Below, piece by piece: positions 23,168-35,373 of a stretch of DNA of 64,000 nt. A program made the translations under genes and the position numbers. Location of the stretch: the NCBI GenBank assembly GCA_026874595.1, contig CM049317.1, forward strand, positions 16,787,382 to 16,851,381. The letters are read 5' to 3'. The notes under the pieces were generated by a model. The model made no database searches and was not told the DNA's origin. It worked only from the letters and a program-made list of their open reading frames with translations. Within the stretch, counting starts at the first letter, position 1, and each line of letters begins with the position of its first letter. The DNA comes from Sipunculus nudus (lineage: Eukaryota; Annelida; Sipuncula; Golfingiida; Sipunculidae).

Positions 23168-24031
23168 TGTTACATCTGTCTGTTGACATTCTGGTTCGTG
23201 CTAGGCAGGCCCTGTTTTGTTGTGCTTAGGGGAATTGCATGCGTCTGTTAGGCAAGCATAGTCCGTTGCCATGGGAGACGTGCGATCCGGGCCGCCCTGG
23301 CCCGCTTGTGGGGTCTACAGTGTAAAAGACACAGCGTTCGTGCTAATCTGGAATTTTCTGGGCTGTTCGCGGTCTTGTTGTGTTCTTTGGACTGTTAGTG
23401 AAATGGAAAGTTGGGGGAAAGGTATAAATAGGGGCTGTGTTTAAAGCAAAGGGGAGAGATAGAAAAAAAAAATTCCAGTGGACACGGAAGAGTGTGAGTC
23501 AGTTTGTGGACCTATCCAAAAATTGCAGAATTTAAAGATATTCTTCGAAATTTTGAAACGGATTTTATATAGTCTTCAGTTTGCCTTTGGGATTATTGCC
23601 AGAACTTCACTTTTGTATTACAAAAGATTGATTTCGGGATTACATTGGACCATTATTCTCTGAGAAGAGTTACGTGAACTGTTCATCAGGATTATATGTT
23701 TTAAAGGACTTGTTGAGCTGTGACAGTAGTGGCATCCAGAAAAGCCTAGGATACGGACACTCTGGTACTGTAAACTTTATTTATTATACTGTGTAATTGT
23801 ATTGATTTACTGTTATACTGTTGTTTTATTGTGTAATTGTAATGATTTAGTGTGAGGGTTGTTTTAAGAATAAATTATTAGTTAACCAAAAAAAAAAACT
23901 ATTGACTTCTTAATTCATTCGCCTAGACATTTAACGCTGCCTAGTGTTACAGAATCTGATTCCATTTATCTCCGAATCAAAATTTATGCTCGTCACGACC
24001 ACGTGATCTGTTGTTACTAGATTCCATAACA
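23168..24031 (+). mobile_element. Solo LTR (864 bp) with 5-bp target site duplication
   Basis: The ends are TGTTAC and ATAACA (TG...CA with a short inverted end), flanked on both sides by ATATG (23163-23167 and 24032-24036). Inside are a TATAAATA box at 23423-23430 and an AATAAA poly(A) signal at 23869-23874, in the order expected for U3-R-U5. There is no gag, pol or second LTR, so this is a solo LTR left by recombination between two LTRs. A related LTR in the opposite orientation lies at 54124-54937, and similarity covers most of the length, including GGGTTGTTTTAAGAATAAAT and ACGCTGCCTAGTGT. The 61-residue frame inside (23478-23663) also has a diverged counterpart in the other copy, so it may be LTR structure rather than a gene. 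Confidence 0.88.
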
Positions 24032-24036
24032 ATATG

Positions 24037-24112
24037 TCATAACAACTTATATAGTTATACGGCTCTGGCCTAGTCTGTAGACCATGGAGCACTTTTCAAC
24101 GGAGGGTAACTC

Positions 24113-24175
<63 letters not shown>

Positions 24176-24257
24176 TCATTCATTAAAAGATTTTATAAAA
24201 ATATAATGTAGACATTTTGTAAAACGCCTGAGTGAATCAGGCAATTTGTAAATTTAC

Positions 24258-24323
<66 letters not shown>

Positions 24324-24398
24324 TTAAAAGATTTTATAAAAATATAATGTAGACATTTTGTAAAACGCCTGAGTGAATCAGGCAATTTGTAAATTTAC

Positions 24399-24442
<44 letters not shown>

Positions 24443-24537
24443 CTTATATAGTTATACGGCTCTGGCCTATACTGTAGGCCATAGAGCACTTTACAACGGA
24501 GGTTAACTCTACCTTTTATATATATATATATATATAA

Positions 24538-24574
<37 letters not shown>

Positions 24575-24630
24575 CATTCATTAAAAGATTTTATAAAAAT
24601 ATAATGTAGACAATAGATAGATAAATATAT
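24037..24630. repeat. (TA)n complex with duplicated unique blocks
   Basis: Four (TA)n runs (about 24118-24175, 24263-24320, 24402-24436, 24518-24571) are separated by duplicated blocks. GTTATACGGCTCTGGCCTA, GTAACTCTACCTT and the block between them appear at about 24053-24118 and again at about 24452-24514. TTCATTCATTAAAAGATTTT, ATAATGTAGACA and the GCCTGAGTGAATCAGGC hairpin appear two to three times. This is a local rearrangement centred on TA microsatellites. Confidence 0.85.
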
Positions 24631-24940
24631 GGATAGATAGATACACACCTTATTACAGAGTCAAATAAATTTTAGGGTTTTGATTCACAGTGTATGTCGC
24701 AAAATGGTTCAATGAAGTTTTTAAAATTGTAATGATTATAATTGGCGCTAGTGCAGGCACAGGTGTTTACATGATGAGAGCTGTACAAAATATATTGTAC
24801 AATAAATGAAATGTTATGGTCTTGAATTAAAGCATGCATACGTCTGAAAATATAGTAAGGATATTTTCAACATGCATATCGTAAATATGTCAAAATTTAC
24901 TTTTTGTGTAGTAACCTATATAGATCGATGATTCAACATC
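24631..24940. other. AT-rich spacer with first hints of the 37-bp repeat
   Basis: TGTATGTCGCAAAATGGTTCA near 24692 and TTTTCAACATGCATATCGTAA near 24863 are diverged relatives of the minisatellite that begins at 25.3 kb. This suggests the array once extended further left and that the SINE landed inside it. Confidence 0.5.
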
Positions 24941-24944
24941 TCTT

Positions 24945-25295
24945 GTCTAGAGGAGAACACAGGGCTCAAAGCCTGGATATCTTGTGAGTTCGAATCTAAA
25001 CCGAGACGGCAGGATTTTTCACGGTCGGTCCCCACCCAGGTTGAGCGCTCTGTATGCTTTAAGGGAATACTGTGCCAGACAATCCTGTTTCACTCACAAA
25101 CAAGTTCGCCTTTAGGGGGCTCCTTGGTGTTATGCCAAAAGTTGATAACACACACCCAGGCTCCGCAGGAGCGGTACACGGATCCAAATTGACACCAGAA
25201 TTATCGTGTGTAATCCCCTGTCTTGTAGTCCGTCACCGTAATGTTATCCTACAGATGTACATAGCACCCATTTAAGCAAGCATTTAAATGAAAGC
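24945..25295 (+). mobile_element. tRNA-derived SINE (type 1)
   Basis: The head is tRNA-like: GAGGAGAACACAGGGCTCAA is followed by a B-box-like GAGTTCGAATCTAAACC at 24985-25001, the RNA polymerase III internal promoter. A conserved-looking body follows, then CAGATGTACATAGCACCCA near the 3' end. The 67-residue frame at 25072-25275 is a passenger of the body. The precise family is not recognised. Confidence 0.55.
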
Positions 25296-25324
25296 GGGTA
25301 CCTTCACCAAAAAAAATTTTTTTT

Positions 25325-26160
25325 AAATCTGTCAATAAATATTTTCAACATATTATGTCAATGAAGATTTTCACCATTTATGTCGCACAATATGACACTT
25401 AGGACTGTCAACATGTATGTCTCAAATTATATGAATGAACATTATAAACATGTATGTCTAAATGTTCACCATATATGGCGCAAAATATATCAATGAAGAT
25501 GTTCACCATGTATATCACAAAATATATCAGTAAAGATGTTCAACATGTATGTCACAAAATATATCAGTGAGAATTTTAACCATGTATGTCGCAAAATTTA
25601 TCAATGAGGCAGTTGACAATGTATGTCGCAAGATATATAAAATCCTCTTGTCCCTTATTATGTCTTTGATGCACCTAATGTTTTTATGGCGCAAAATATA
25701 TCAATGAAGATGTTCACCATGTATATCACAAAATATATCAGTAAAGATGTTCAATATGTATGTCTCAAAATTTATCAATGAAGATATTCACCATGTATTT
25801 CGCAAAAATTATAAATGAAGATGTTCACCATGTATGTCGCAAATTATGTCAATGATTATTTTCAAAATTTATCAATGAAGATATTCACCATGTATGTCGC
25901 AAAATTAATAAATAAAGATGTTCACCATGTATGTCGCAAATTATGTCAATGATTATTTTCACTTTTTTATGTCGCAAGATATATCAATGAATATTTTCAC
26001 CATGTATGCCGCAAAATATATCAGTGAAGATGTTCTTCATGTATGTAAAACATATATCAATGAAGAAGTTCACCATGTATGTCACAAAATATATCAATGA
26101 GAATTTTAACCATGTATGTCGCAAAATTTATCAATGAGGCAGTTAACAATGTGTATCGCA

Positions 26161-26206
<46 letters not shown>

Positions 26207-26592
26207 TTCCTCTGGTCACTTATTATGTCTTTGATGCACCTAATGTTTTTAATTGTCATATTATATTGGACAAACCTGATACAAAAAAATTATGTATGAC
26301 GCAAAATATATCAGTGAGGATATTTACCATGTATGTCGCAAAATTTATCAATTAAGATGTTCACCATGCATGTCGCAAAATATGTCAGTGAAGACATTCA
26401 CCATACATGTCGCAAAACTGATCAATGAAGATATTTACTATGTATGTCGCAAAATTTATAAATGAAGATGTTCACCATGTATGTCGCAAATTATGTCAAT
26501 GATTATGTTCACTTTTTTTTTTGTCGCAAGATATATATCAATGAATATTTTCACCATGTATGTCGCAAAATATATGTCAATGAGGCTTTTCA
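25325..26592. repeat. 37-bp minisatellite (CACCATGTATGTCGCAAAAT type)
   Basis: Units of about 37 bases occur with the blocks TTCACCATGTATGTCGCAAA and ATATATCAATGAAGATG. Many diverged copies occur over 1.27 kb. A larger block with the words CAATGAGGCAGTTAACAATG and TTATGTCTTTGATGCACCTA is present twice (about 25590-25690 and 26120-26250). The second copy carries a (TA)n run at 26164-26202 where the first has ATATATAAAATCC. Open frames reading MYVAKYI are repeat artefacts. Confidence 0.93.
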
Positions 26593-27951
26593 ATACAGTT
26601 AAGATTAGAGGTGTAATCTGTTTAAAGAATTTTAATGTCTATAATTACAAAAATATAATCCAATTTTCCTCTTTTCATCTGTTATGTCTTTGAAGCACTT
26701 GATAATTTTGCAGTTTTTTAATTGTCATATATAAATCTCATAAACCTGATACAAAGAAAATATGTATGTTTGGATCATGTGATTACGAGGACAGCTCTTC
26801 AGCAATTTGTTTTTCTGTATTTTCTATAAAACCCCGCAATTCTTACCTGGTTAAAAATTGACATTCATATCTCAATTATATGTTAATGTCTGGTAGGGGT
26901 ATTGAGAGCGAGAGCAAAGGCGTTTATTATAGCTTCAAGTGTAGATTTTGAATGAAATATTATTGTCTCCGCCAGGACGGTATGCGTGTAATCCCGTTTC
27001 CGTGTGTGTGTTTGTCTGGGTGTATTTGTGTGATGTTGGGCGCTTGTTCACAACATAACTCACGCTATCATGGGCGGAATCTCATGAAAGTCTCACACAA
27101 TATGTGACTTGTAACGAGGCTAAGACAGGCAGAGGGCTTAGAACACCAGCATGAATACATGTGCCTAAGGGTCTTGTAATGCATGGACGTAAATAAGCCT
27201 GACTAAGTCTGTTATTACTTGCTAGCCAGCAGTGGTTTCGGATCCATCTTCATGTTAATTATCTCTCTGCCGCCAACAACCCGAACCACCATACAACACC
27301 CATGCTGAGTTTTCAGCATTAATTGGGATGTGCCTTTTATAATACACATCAGACGAAGACTCACAATACACATAGCACATCCATTTTAGTCTTTTGTTCC
27401 ACCCCTCAGCTTTGAATGGGTTAGTCCATCTGCTGCTGTTTGCAAAGTGGCAATGCTACGTGCGTGAAATTATTGATGATTTTCATTTCAATGCTAACAA
27501 TAGCGAGAACATACCTTCCGATGTCTTAAAGGTTCTGTTGGCAGCACCAGTCACGTATTTTTGGACCCAACTGTGATCATGAGAGAGTAAATTGCGCCTG
27601 AAGACCACCCAGTATTGTGAGTGCGAGTATTATTCTTGGTCAAGAGCAAGCCCTCCTTTTAAAATGATTTATTTATAGTATATAGTTTATAGTATTGTGC
27701 TGAGCAATATTAAATGTTGTTATTTTTAATGATTCAGGTGGTAGAATATAAGCACCTATTTGTTTAAAGTATATAAGCACGAATTGATTTATATAATATA
27801 AGAACGTATTTATTTATAGAATATGAGCACGTATCAGAGGAGGAGTGCCATGTATAGTGTGCACGAAACCTGCGGGTAGTGACAGTAATGCATTGATGAA
27901 TTTTATGAACTTATAGCAGCTCTACTTTTATGTATCGAGCACTTTGGAATG

Positions 27952-27956
<5 letters not shown>
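26593..27956. other. Intergenic DNA with small repeats
   Basis: Near 26966-27075 the words GGTATGCGTGTAATCCCGTTT, GTGTGTGTTTGT and CACAACATAACTCACGC match the start of lectin-gene intron 2 at 39690-39745, so this is an interspersed repeat. At 27740-27835 there are three to four short units like TATAAGCACGTATTTATTTATA. No gene was recognised. Confidence 0.55.
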
Positions 27957-27998
<42 letters not shown>

Positions 27999-28005
27999 CA
28001 AGGCG

Positions 28006-28049
<44 letters not shown>

Positions 28050-28242
28050 GGCGAAAGTATGAAGATGTGAATAACATGAAAGTGATACATTTATAATGAT
28101 TCATTTTTTTATTCTTATAATTCTTTTTATATCATATATAAATATTTACACACATTTATTTTAATTAACTTTTGCTCTTGGCTTTGTAAAAGTAGGGATA
28201 TAAAAATTAAATATATTTTCATTATAAATATATATATATATC

Positions 28243-28302
<60 letters not shown>
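27957..28302. repeat. Cluster of three (TA)n runs
   Basis: TA runs at about 27954-27992, 28010-28046 and 28248-28300 are separated by short AT-rich spacers. ATATCA(A/G)GGCGAA occurs after the first two runs, which suggests a small duplication. Confidence 0.9.
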
Positions 28303-28392
28303 AATTCCACTACCGAACGCCATCATCTGAGCCAGAGGAGTGCCCTGATTAGTTATAATAAGTATATGTACAATCCATGTAAAATAAATAGA
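28303..28392 (+). mobile_element. 3' fragment of tRNA-derived SINE (type 2)
   Basis: TACCGAACGCCATCATCTGA, GATTAGTTATAATAAG and TACAATCCATGTAAAATAAA match the 3' half of the fuller copy at 30561-30790. The tRNA head is missing, replaced by a (TA)n run at the break. Confidence 0.85.
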
Positions 28393-29360
28393 TTATATTT
28401 ACATCTCAGTGTGTTTCCGTGGAGCTATGGCCGAATATATGAGACGTCCTAGCAACTTTGTATAACGGATGTAGTTGGAAGTCATGTAAACCTAAAAGAC
28501 GTTAGTATGTAATACTATTGTAATAAATTTATTTGTTGTGAATTCATTGTTTGATTTTCCTTTAAATGTTGTGTGTAAAGGATGGATGGACCATGGGTTA
28601 ATTTCATTAATATTTGATAACGGTTAACTTTTTCATCACTTCAGCCCCTCACCATTCCTTGCAACAGAGAACAAAATAGAAAATGGTATAATCTTATTGA
28701 ACCTCAAGACGGAGGACATGTGTACGCAGTCATGAAACTCCTATTTTGGACCAGTGTGGTTGGTTTCAAATTTCGCAATTTTCACTTTTCAATGTTTAAC
28801 GAACTCAGATCTCATAATTTGAGAGACCTAAAGGCATTTTTATATGAATTGAACGTACAAGGTCTATTATCATTCATAACATAATGTCAATCGTTTACCT
28901 TTCATCTTGCCTTCGACGATGGAACTATTATATACGGTTTAATTTTCGCGATAATTCCCTTTCGCAAATTTCGTGAATTTGAAAACTAGAAAAAAAAAAC
29001 TATACTGTCACTATACCATTCCCTTTCTATAGCATATAAACACCAGATTGGCAGCTTACCTCCCCCCCCCCCCCCCCCTTCCCCACCCCCCACACCCAGG
29101 CCAACTAACCATCCCCCCCCCCCCGCAGGTTAGCGTAAATGGTAATAGGTTATAGTCCACTTCCTTGCAAAAATTAAATCAAAGGTCAAATCACAAACAT
29201 AAGGTTTAATCTTTTACCTATGACTAATTAATGTACAAAGATCAGCTTTTGAATATAAGACATGTATTGGAATTAAAGCGCAAATATGGGCAAAAGAAAG
29301 ATTAAAAGGGGAAAAAGTTGGTTTTCATTGTTTTTCACCTTGGGATCCACCGGCCTGTCA
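28393..29360. other. Intergenic DNA with poly-C blocks
   Basis: No gene. Two poly-C blocks lie at about 29060-29078 and 29112-29124. Confidence 0.5.
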
Positions 29361-29603
29361 GGGGCCTGGACAGTCGAGGAGTAAAACGCTTACCTCTCTA
29401 AGCTGGAGACCCGGGTTCTATACCCGGCGTGGCTATATGAGAGTGGCCCGCCGAGGCCGGTGGTTTTCTCCGGACCTTCCGCCTTCCTTCACCACTAGAC
29501 ATAGTCACGGCTACATTAGACAGTGACGCTATCTGCCAAATGTGCCAAGGAGAGGGCCTCGTTATAGTTACTATTTGTACAATCCATGTAAAATAAATAA
29601 AGC
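29361..29603 (+). mobile_element. tRNA-derived SINE (type 2), full-length-like copy
   Basis: GGGCCTGGACAGTCGAGG is an A-box-like block. GACCCGGGTTCTATACCCGG (29409-29428) is a tRNA-like T-arm/B box. A shared body follows (GAGGCCGGTGGTTTTCTC) and a tail TACAATCCATGTAAAATAAA. One B-box base differs from GGTTCGA. There is no open frame. Confidence 0.88.
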
Positions 29604-29954
29604 TTAAACTACTAAAACATTGCATAAATATTGATGTAGATACAAACTTATCCATCCCTTCAAACGGTCAAATCATGACCGCAGTAAATGATATAATCCT
29701 GTAAATATTGACTACATATCATTTATAAAATACCCCAGTTAAAATAATGCATTACAACTTCGATGACAAAATTAACACATGCGAATTAAGCTTGATAACC
29801 GCTCGTCATGTTTGCAGTAAGAACTCAACAGAAAATGGGGACCTAATCGATGACCACACCATGTACGTTGTAGTGATAAATGTCTCCACTCCAGTGACCT
29901 CCACTAAATAAACTGTATGGCCCTTTTGTTCTCTCTTGATCATTGATCAACTGA

Positions 29955-30015
<61 letters not shown>

Positions 30016-30560
30016 TGTTTCTCATGAAATGCAGGTTAACAGGTTAAGGAGTGTGTCCATGTGCGCGTAAAAAAATCGCTCATGTGAGTGTTGCTATGTG
30101 TCCGCAAGCGTGTATACGTATGTATGATATTTTCTCGCACATTGACTGTATAAACTCGGGGATTCGTGGTAAAATGACGTCACTTCACCATTTTTTTTTT
30201 TTTTTTGTGGAAGGCCTGCTCGATCAACTGCATAAATATGATAGTCGGCAGATTCCCGCATATACGCACACAATGAAACACACCTTATAGATGTTACTCA
30301 TGGAACAGTCCATCTAAAATTGCAGTTATTCTGGATCACCGTGTTGCTTTTTACACTGGATTCTTTACCATATAGAGGCCGCCTTTTTATCTGGCAGGTA
30401 GAAATTAGCTCTACCATGTCTTTTCTAACTTTAAAATTATTTTTTTTATTCAATAGAAAATTGAACTTATTTTTATTTAATTTCCATTACCTTCATGACC
30501 TCCACGCCAAATGCCCCATTTGAAAGATAGCCTGTCCCTTTTTCCTTGTTGATTCCATTA
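29604..30560. other. Intergenic DNA with (TA)n run
   Basis: A (TA)n run lies at about 29959-30009 and a poly-T near 30190-30206. The open frames are chance or TA-derived. No gene seen. Confidence 0.5.
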
Positions 30561-30792
30561 CGGGCTGGACAGCTGAGTGGCAAAACGGTTGGCTTTTGCT
30601 GGCGACCCGGGTTCGATCCCCGGCGTGGCTATGAGAGTGGGTTGTAGTTGCCCATCCAAGGCCGGTGGTTTTCTCTGGGTACTCTTGTTTCCTCCACCCC
30701 TGCAGAGTACCGAACGCCATCACCGGAGCCATGGAGAGTGCCTCGATTAGTTATAATAACTATTTTTACAATCCATGTAAAATAAATAAGTT
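30561..30792 (+). mobile_element. tRNA-derived SINE (type 2), best preserved copy
   Basis: GGGCTGGACAGCTGAGTGGC (A-box region) and GACCCGGGTTCGATCCCCGG (consensus-like B box) are followed by the shared body, GTACCGAACGCCATCACCGG and the AATAAATAAG tail. This copy defines the type-2 family in the window: head, body, then TACAATCCATGTAAAATAAA. It has no coding capacity. Confidence 0.92.
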
Positions 30793-30922
30793 TATAGATT
30801 ATAGTTTATTGTTATAGTTACTGTCTTACATTCAAAAGTCATGTGCATAAAATGCCAGAGGTCAGTACTGGTAACCCGGCTAAACAATACAATTTGACAA
30901 TCATCATATTAATAGAATATAG

Positions 30923-30973
<51 letters not shown>

Positions 30974-31059
30974 ATAATAGATAGATAATGCTTCATTTCA
31001 GACTCACGGTCCATATCCATACATGTTTATAGGCCAGTATACACATAATACGCATACAA
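30793..31059. other. Spacer with (TA)n run
   Basis: A (TA)n run at about 30926-30970 is followed by ATAGATAGATAA. Nothing else recognised. Confidence 0.5.
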
Positions 31060-31095
31060 CATGGGACCCATGGGTCACGGCGCTCAGCTGTTATA
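31060..31095. repeat. Family C/E start motif
   Basis: GGGACCCATGGGTCACGGCG followed by CTCAGCTG matches the start motif at 12784, 45652, 50601 and 63120. It contains the palindrome GACCCATGGGTC. It may be the start of a 2.65-kb element that ends at 33708. Confidence 0.6.
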
Positions 31096-32394
31096 TATGA
31101 TAAAAAATATGATTTGGGAAAGAGGCACATGCTTGTTTTGTGTGGTAATAAATAAAAGCTTTATTATGAGTTGTTGGTGTTTAGCTTATGTATGATTCTG
31201 ATAGTATCTTTGGAGACAGGGAAGAGGATTGATTTCATTTATCTTATTAACAAATGGAGTGCTATTGTCACACAGATTTTGACTTGGCCATATAACTTAT
31301 AAGCAGCACATATAATAAAAGAGTTTAACTATTTATTAAAATTTAATAACAAATATTGTGCCAATATAATTTTTATTTAAAAAATAATAAGAAAATCATA
31401 TGATTTTTTAAAATTAATATAACTGAAATGATTATTGAAATAATATTATAGAATATATTCATGAATGCATTCATGAAAACATTTTGAAAGTATCTGCACT
31501 GGTATTCAAATACTTTCATTTTTACCTGAATTCCCATTCTTATGCAATAAATTTTTTTAATGCAGTACATATTCATATTCGTATTCAAATACATTTGCAC
31601 AGCATTCGCACCATGTCTAGTATTTATTCAGTTTTAGCCAAACAATGATGTTGATGATCCGGAATATACAAAATTCACAAATTTAAATAATGATCATAAG
31701 TACCTGGTTTTATGGCTTTTATTTATGTTAAAAAAAATAAATGTAATATATTCACTTTGGACTACTTTTACATCAACTACACACTAGACACAGTAGGAAT
31801 CTAGATTAATATTATCAACTGCATCTTTGTCTATCATTAATTTCCTTCATATGATCCCTAATGATTAGTAATGAATAATATGATTTATTTTTTTATCATT
31901 AAAATTTCACTGAAAAATTCCATAGGTGACTGCATGGTGTTATTTGGAATAACATTGACATTGACATTCTATCCATCCATACAAGATTCTTACATCATCA
32001 GTAACAGCAAGTTAATTTTCTGTTACTCATCAACTAACAAATTCCTTTTCTATAAATTTTTCTTTAATTTGTTATAAAAAAAACAATACAAGATTATTAA
32101 TTTATTGTTTATTGCTATGTTGTTTTTCAAAACAACTACTAGAGGAGTTGGGTTGGACACCTGGATCAACTGTGGCTGGGCATTAGCTGCCTGGCTGCCC
32201 CAGTGTATGCTTCGCTCAAGCATGCATAATCTGATGAAAGGTCAACAAGGTCAACATACAGGTGACTGAAGAGGGGCTGGATAAAGCCTGGGTCTGACAT
32301 GGTCTCATAAAATCATTAATAAAAGCTACAATATTTGGCCAATTTCTTTCAGCTTTCTAAACAACAAAGATGAAATCCTTATGTGTGCATAATA
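31096..32394. other. AT-rich DNA between start motif and family E body
   Basis: No gene. It may be a variable interior of an element or a later insertion. Phrases near 32150-32290 (GGTCAACAAGGTCAACATAC) resemble neighbouring repeats but have no second copy here. Confidence 0.4.
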
Positions 32395-33708
32395 TGAAAA
32401 TTATATAAACAGTGCTCTCAGGAAACAAACGTGCCATGGTCAAAGTTGGGCAAAATTTAAGGTACTAATTTTATATTGATACTAATAACTTATAAAATTT
32501 GAAAACTTCATAACTAATTTTTGGTATTCAATTGAATCTTGATTAAATGTTACATCCCTGACAAAAAATCTCTAGCTTTAGCAATCCTCTTGTTAAGGGA
32601 GTAAATATATTTCTTGATTTTTTAAAAAGTGCATTATGTTTGGGCCCATAAATTAAAACAATTACTGACATCATTTCTGGCATGTCCATAGTGAATGAAT
32701 AAAAAAATATGTATATTATATATGATCAAAGTCAGATCAGTGGTTTTGATATTAGGCAGTCTTACAGTGGAACAATGGGTTTTTAATGGAAAAATGAATT
32801 TTTTCATTAATATTTCGAAGGAATTAAGTCCTAGTGATAAAACTCTTGGCATGGTAGGGGATTTTGGAGACATCTAACTGTATGCTAAATTTAAGGAACT
32901 TAGAGCTGAAGCTTGGGAGCTGAGCTCTAGCAAACTGCATAACACTAGCTCGATGTAAACTTGATGTGACATGGTGCTTGAAAACTTGAATAAAATCTAC
33001 AGTTTTTGATCAACTGGTTTCAAATTTTTGGTGTTAACAGACAAAATGCTAACAAAAACATGCTGTGAAAATTAAATCCACAGTACTTACAGGAAAAAAA
33101 CTTGCCATGGTCAAACTTGGGCAAAATTTAAGGTACCAATTTTATATTTTTGCCAATATTTAAAAATATTTAACAGATTTTGATCTAATTATTAGTATAC
33201 AATTGAATTTTGATCAATTAAAGTTGTATTACTGAAAAAAAGTCCCTACCTTTACACTTTCGGTCTTAAGTGACCAAATATCTTTCCTGATCTTTTTACA
33301 AAGTGCATTATGTTTGGGCCCATAACTTTTTTAAATTAAATAATACTGACCTAATTTCTCGCATGTACATAGGAACTATATAGAGGAATATGTATGGTAA
33401 ATATGAAGAAAACCAGATGAGTGGTTTTGATATTAGGCAGTCCTGAAGTGTGAAAATAGATTTCTAATAAAAAATTGAGGTTTTTCCTTAATATCTCAAA
33501 GGAACGAAGTCCTATTGAGCCAATTTTCGGCATGGTAGGAGATTTTGGGATCATCTAACTGTATAGCGAATTTCAGATTTGTAGGTCCAATGGTGTCGAA
33601 ACGTGCCTGTCTTACGGACGGACAGACGGACAGACGGACGGACGGACGGACGACGAGCAATGGACCACGACTATAGCTCAAATGACTTATAGTCAGCTGA
33701 GCTAAAAA
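32395..33708. mobile_element. Family E element: two ~665-bp copies with a family C-type end
   Basis: CTTGCCATGGTCAAACTTGG, AAGTGCATTATGTTTGGGCC, TTGATATTAGGCAGTC and CATCTAACTGTAT occur at about 32400-32890 and again at 33070-33565. The second copy runs into a run of GACGGACGGAC words and a terminal hairpin with arms TAGCTCA/TGAGCTA and TGACT/AGTCA (33674-33704), followed by AAAAA. This end is the same as that of family C, while the body is different, which indicates module exchange. No protein is encoded. Confidence 0.75.
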
Positions 33709-34380
33709 TGAATTAACCCTCTACTGATTATATTTATTTCGGACAAATTGTGAAACTAATTAAATTTACACAAAAGGGCATATGTTGTTCAGATTTTGTC
33801 GTATCCTCACCAATATTTCAATAGCTCCTACGGACAGGTATTAATTAGGATAACTGAACTCTGTGGAACTAAAAATAAATATGCAATATATTTGACCCTA
33901 GAGATTCTATAGTCATACGAGGGCTTCCTGCTTCCATTACTGAGTGATCTTGCTTATTCTGTGAACAGTGTAAAGGAAGTGTGACTGTCAATAACATTTC
34001 CGTGAACAGATGTGAAATAACTTTCCCGCAGGGCTAATTAGTAATTAGAGTGTCTCACAACGGATTTTCCATCCATTACTAAGCTCAAGATGCGAAAATC
34101 ATCGACCCTGAGACAAAATAACCAGCTTAAAGCCGAAATGGACAATGCTCATATTTGTACATGTGTGATATGCCCTCGAGCCCTGCTGACCCCGGAATGA
34201 CGTAACGATTGTACTGAGATAAGGAGAGCGGGCGGTGATAAGCATGTGTATGTAAGCGTACTTAGGTTTAACGTGTTGAAAATAACGACATGCATTACTT
34301 TTATATAGACCACCTTGCTTATTAGTCTATCTAAAAGGGTTCAGTCATTCTCTTTATTTATACTTCTACTAATGACTTAC

Positions 34381-34436
<56 letters not shown>

Positions 34437-35312
34437 ATAGCGCAAAACATAAACAAAGCGGGCACGTAGGCCTATACCGTACAATGATTTTCTAAGCTCC
34501 CAAACGCGTGTTTCTTCTTTCATGTTTCGTCTGAGTTGTCGGGCATGCGCATTATCGGACCTCTGGTCACTCAGTGACACACATGACTTATGTTTAATCA
34601 CAAACAGCTCAAAAGCAATCTCCAAAACAGGTTATTGGTTTACACTGCTGAGAAAATTTTTTATTGAGCAAAAAAGAATTAATAGCACGAGATAATACTC
34701 TTATATTTGCAATTGTTTATTTACCTTTAAACTGACAAGGCATCAATTTCTAGCAATTTTGAGCCGTCTTCCTTTAATGTGCATGAAGGACAATATTCTG
34801 GTTACCAATAAGATTAAGCCAATCCTAAAATAGCTTTCTGTAAAAAAAAATCACAAAAGCTCGATTAAACACACACTTAAAAATAATTAACTGAAAAGTA
34901 ATTTTATTGTACTCCGTTCCACGAACCATGCTACACGTGTTTATCGAGAGTGAGAAAAAGTAAAGTTAGGTATCATAACACATCTTATAAAATGGGGTAG
35001 AAGAAACATCTGCCTAATTTTCCATTAAACATATGGAACTGACCTTGCATATTGTTTTCGCATTCGATTTTTTTCTGAAATGTGAGAATTAGTCTACAAA
35101 CTTAGCTACAGTTTCTCCGGGAGGCGCTTGTGAACGGGTTAAGGACGATGCCCTGGATTGGCTGGAAGACCAGATTTACCAGAAGAGGTGAAATGGTTTA
35201 TGTCGTTCCTGTGCTGTGGGGCATATATCGTGTTGTTGACCGTGATGATCGTTAATGAGAATATCTACACATGTATAAATCCAATTTATAATGTAAATTT
35301 TATAAGAAACGG

Positions 35313-35373
<61 letters not shown>

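Noticed and set aside
29405-29432. tRNA gene suggested by the CCCGGGTTC-type arm, also at 30606 and 24985
   Set aside because: The sequences continue into shared SINE bodies and tails and do not fold into a complete tRNA by eye.
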